The notes under the pieces are model-generated. The model did not search any database. It worked only from the letters and a program-made list of their open reading frames with translations, and was not told where the DNA came from. Positions 29,851 through 31,880 of a DNA stretch of 31,880 bases are shown one piece after another. A program made the position numbers and the translations under genes. Position 1 is the first letter of the stretch. Each line of letters begins with the position of its first letter. This stretch comes from Candidatus Aerophobetes bacterium Ae_b3b (GTDB taxonomy: Bacteria > Aerophobota > Aerophobia > Aerophobales > AE-B3A), in the NCBI GenBank assembly GCA_005223085.1, contig NJBP01000023.1, positions 1-31,880 on the forward strand, given 5' to 3'.

Positions 29851-30912
29851 GTGAGAGCAGTGGTTATTTATGGAAAAGAAGATTTCAGATACGAGGAAGT
29901 TGCTGGCCCTAAACCAGGGGAAGAACAGGTTGCGGTAAAGGTAGGAAGATGTGGTATATGTGCTGCTGATCCCAAGATTTTCCACGGAACTGCTTATTTT
30001 TCTCAGGTAGCCTATGATCATGCTCCCATTGTAGCAGGGCATGAGTTTATAGGGGAGGTGGTGGAACTTGGAAAAGGAGCAGGGGAAAAATACCACCTTA
30101 AGGTGGGAGATAAAGCTATAGCCGAGCAGATAGTTCCCTGCTGGGAGTGTTACTACTGTAGGCAGGGAATCTACAACATGTGTGATGTACATAAGGTCTT
30201 CGGAATCTCTGGACCTGATGGAGGATGGGCAGAGCTTATGAAGTATCCTAAAGGATCGATCATCTGGAAAGTCCCAAAGGAACTCCCTGACGAGGTAGCT
30301 ATAGCTATAGAGCCTTTAGCCTGCGCCATTCACGGAGTAGAGAGAGGAAATATAAAACTTGGTGATGCGGTAGTAATAACCGGTACCGGAGCCATAGGTC
30401 TTTTTATGCTCCAGGTAGCCCTGTTAAAGCATCCCCGACTTATAGTGGTTTCTGATCCTGATGAACACAGACTTAAGATAGCTAAAAAGCTAGGGTCTGA
30501 GGTAGTTATTAATCCTCAAAAAGAAGATATAGTGGAGAAAGTGAAAGACCTTACTGAAGGACTTGGTTGTGATGTTGTTCTTGAGGCAAGCGGACATCCA
30601 AAAGCAGTAGAGCAGGCTATAGATATGCTCCGTCGAAGGGGAAGATTGATGGAATTTGGTGTTTTTGCCGAGAAAAGCTGTATTGATTTTAGTATTATAA
30701 GTGATGTAAAAGAACTTGAGATTGTGGGAGGTCATCTTGGGGCCTATACCTATCCCTTAGCCATTAAATATTTAGCCGAGGGTCTGGTGAAGACAGACCA
30801 GATCATAACCCATAATTTTCCTTTAAAAGATTGGAAAAAGGCTATTGAAACCTCCGAGAAACGCCTGGAGAATGCTATTAAGGTAACCATGACTCCCTAC
30901 CCTTCGCCATAA
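29851..30912 (+). CDS. Zinc-dependent alcohol (polyol) dehydrogenase, MDR superfamily
   Basis: The protein is 353 residues from GTG 29851. I prefer this start to the in-frame GTG 29830 because GGAAGAGGTG (29836-29845) then fits as ribosome site and the product begins MRAVVIYGKE, as usual in the family. Catalytic zinc ligands are C37 in CGICAAD, H64 in AGHEFIGEV and the acid E155 in IEPLAC. Structural zinc cysteines are C97, C100, C103 and C111 in PCWECYYCRQGIYNMC. The NAD-binding motif is GTGAIGL (~173-179). It resembles sorbitol, threonine and galactitol-phosphate dehydrogenases; the substrate is unknown. It follows the polyol-type transporter, supporting a role in oxidising the imported compound. 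Confidence 0.9.
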   Translation: MRAVVIYGKEDFRYEEVAGPKPGEEQVAVKVGRCGICAADPKIFHGTAYFSQVAYDHAPIVAGHEFIGEVVELGKGAGEKYHLKVGDKAIAEQIVPCWECYYCRQGIYNMCDVHKVFGISGPDGGWAELMKYPKGSIIWKVPKELPDEVAIAIEPLACAIHGVERGNIKLGDAVVITGTGAIGLFMLQVALLKHPRLIVVSDPDEHRLKIAKKLGSEVVINPQKEDIVEKVKDLTEGLGCDVVLEASGHPKAVEQAIDMLRRRGRLMEFGVFAEKSCIDFSIISDVKELEIVGGHLGAYTYPLAIKYLAEGLVKTDQIITHNFPLKDWKKAIETSEKRLENAIKVTMTPYPSP

Positions 30913-31128
30913 AAGATTCACTATTTTTCAGTAATTCGCCATTCTTCTATTCATGTTGATAGCCTGACCGGTGAGGCAATCTGCATCTTTTTGTGCTTTT
31001 TTAATTTTTCTGGTATAAATAGTAAACTGAAGAATCTCTTCTTAAAGTTGCAGAATATGCAAAAAAAAATAATCACGTCCTCTTTTTATTGGATTGAGAG
31101 CGAGAGTGAAGCGATGGAGAGTATCTAG

Positions 31129-31880
31129 ATGATCCAGACGATGAAAGCGGGAGTATTACATAGAGCGGGAAAGATTAGCTGTGAGCTAATACCTGTTCCC
31201 GAGATAGGATCTAAAGAGGTATTGGTGGCCATTAAAGTGGTGGGGATATGTGGGTCTGATGTTTCCCGTTTTTTAAGGGGCACCTCTCCCTATGATTTTA
31301 AAATCTTGGGGCACGAATGTGCTGGTGAGGTGGTTAAGGTCGGAAGCAAGGTTACGGCAGTCAAACCTGGAGAAAGAGTTGCCATTATGCCGGTTATACC
31401 GTGTAGACACTGTGTTTTTTGCCGAGCCGGTGAATATTCATTATGTGACAATTTTATTCGTCTGGGCACTCGAGTAGATGGCTGTTTTGCTGAATATGTA
31501 AAGGTTGGTCCTGAGAATCTTTTGAAATTACCGCCCACAGTTGATTATGAGTCAACCTCTCTTTTAGAGCCTTCCTCGGTAGCTCTACACACTGTTAAGA
31601 GAGCTGGAATCACACCGGGGGACGTAGTAGTTGTGCTCGGCTGTGGGCCTATCGGACTTTTAATCGCTCAATGGGCAAAGATTTTAGGGGCAAGAAGGGT
31701 TTTCGCCGTGGATATTGCCCAGGTAAAACTGAGAATTGCCAGAAAGACGGGAATAGATGACTGTATAAATGCTAAAGAGGAAGATCCAGTCGAGGTAGTG
31801 ATGCGGGAAACTCAAGGCAGAGGAGCTGATTTGGTATTTGAGGCTGCTGGAACAGAAACTACCCTGGAGCAGAGTATAAG
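31129..31880 (+). CDS. Zinc-dependent alcohol dehydrogenase (sorbitol / galactitol-1-phosphate dehydrogenase-like), 3' end cut by window
   Basis: Open from ATG 31129 to the window edge, 250 codons. GGAG at 31116-31119 serves as ribosome site; ATG 31141 in the same frame is an alternative start. It shows VVGICGSDVSRF with the catalytic zinc Cys, LGHECAGEV, and the structural zinc motif PCRHCVFCRAGEYSLC. LLEPSSVALHTVKRAG and the nucleotide motif GCGPIGLLIAQWAK follow. It is clearly a paralogue of the gene at 29851 but diverged, with normal glycine spacing and no defects in the visible part. The C-terminal ~90 residues are outside the window. Substrate unknown; sugar-alcohol or sugar-alcohol-phosphate oxidation is the best inference. 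Confidence 0.88.
   Translation, partial: MIQTMKAGVLHRAGKISCELIPVPEIGSKEVLVAIKVVGICGSDVSRFLRGTSPYDFKILGHECAGEVVKVGSKVTAVKPGERVAIMPVIPCRHCVFCRAGEYSLCDNFIRLGTRVDGCFAEYVKVGPENLLKLPPTVDYESTSLLEPSSVALHTVKRAGITPGDVVVVLGCGPIGLLIAQWAKILGARRVFAVDIAQVKLRIARKTGIDDCINAKEEDPVEVVMRETQGRGADLVFEAAGTETTLEQSI

Noticed and set aside
30913-31128. Possible operator TGACCGGTGA and weak hairpins between the two dehydrogenase genes
   Set aside because: The palindrome is imperfect, lies far from any clear -10/-35 pair, and the hairpins are too short to support a call.

Overview
The window is AT-rich, densely coding DNA from an uncultured-looking anaerobic bacterium. Three things suggest a diderm envelope: both solute-binding proteins have plain Sec signal peptides without a lipobox, there is a separate short lipoprotein, and there is a SpoIID/LytB-type protein. 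Archaeal-type phosphoglycerate mutase, UroD-like methyltransferases, GH38 mannosidase and several sugar ABC transporters fit a candidate-phylum sugar fermenter such as Aerophobota or Atribacterota. That placement is a guess from gene content. No rRNA, tRNA, CRISPR array or complete insertion sequence was seen.

Layout. 1-2694: end of a class III aminotransferase, an M20 amidohydrolase and a Gfo/Idh/MocA oxidoreductase. 2695-5727: an AIR-synthase/HypE-like gene and a flavodoxin, with the relics of a second copy of the same pair between them (flavodoxin start, AIR-synthase end). An AbrB-type antitoxin and PIN toxin, with their own promoter and palindromic operator, sit between the relics. 5732-9924: hisA, hisI, a SpoIID-like protein, apgM and a DUF151 nuclease. 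10076-13517: a LacI-type operator, a structured leader and a CUT1 sugar transporter (binding protein and two permeases, no ATPase). 13640-20532: two UroD-like proteins flanking a large cytoplasmic alpha-mannosidase, then an aldo/keto reductase. 20575-21447 (minus strand): a ParB-like protein whose C-terminus is supplied by an interspersed repeat. 21881-22573: a lipoprotein. 22957-29553: a DeoR regulator followed by a complete second CUT1 transporter with two different ATPases, one with a degenerate H-loop. 29851 to the end: two zinc alcohol dehydrogenases, the second cut by the window edge.

How the genes fit together. The first transporter, mannosidase, UroD-like proteins and aldo/keto reductase look like a set for taking up and processing mannose-containing or modified sugars. 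The DeoR regulator, paired-ATPase transporter and two polyol-type dehydrogenases look like a polyol or glycerol-type uptake and oxidation set, similar in composition to the rhizobial GlpSTPQV system. Both transporters share an unusual leader element about 60-110 nt before the binding-protein start: a purine-rich, Shine-Dalgarno-like block enclosed by a stem. Two interspersed repeat families each occur twice. One directly abuts a near-consensus sigma-70 promoter in both copies. None of this is proven novel. The strongest candidates for something undescribed are the shared leader element and the promoter-linked repeat.
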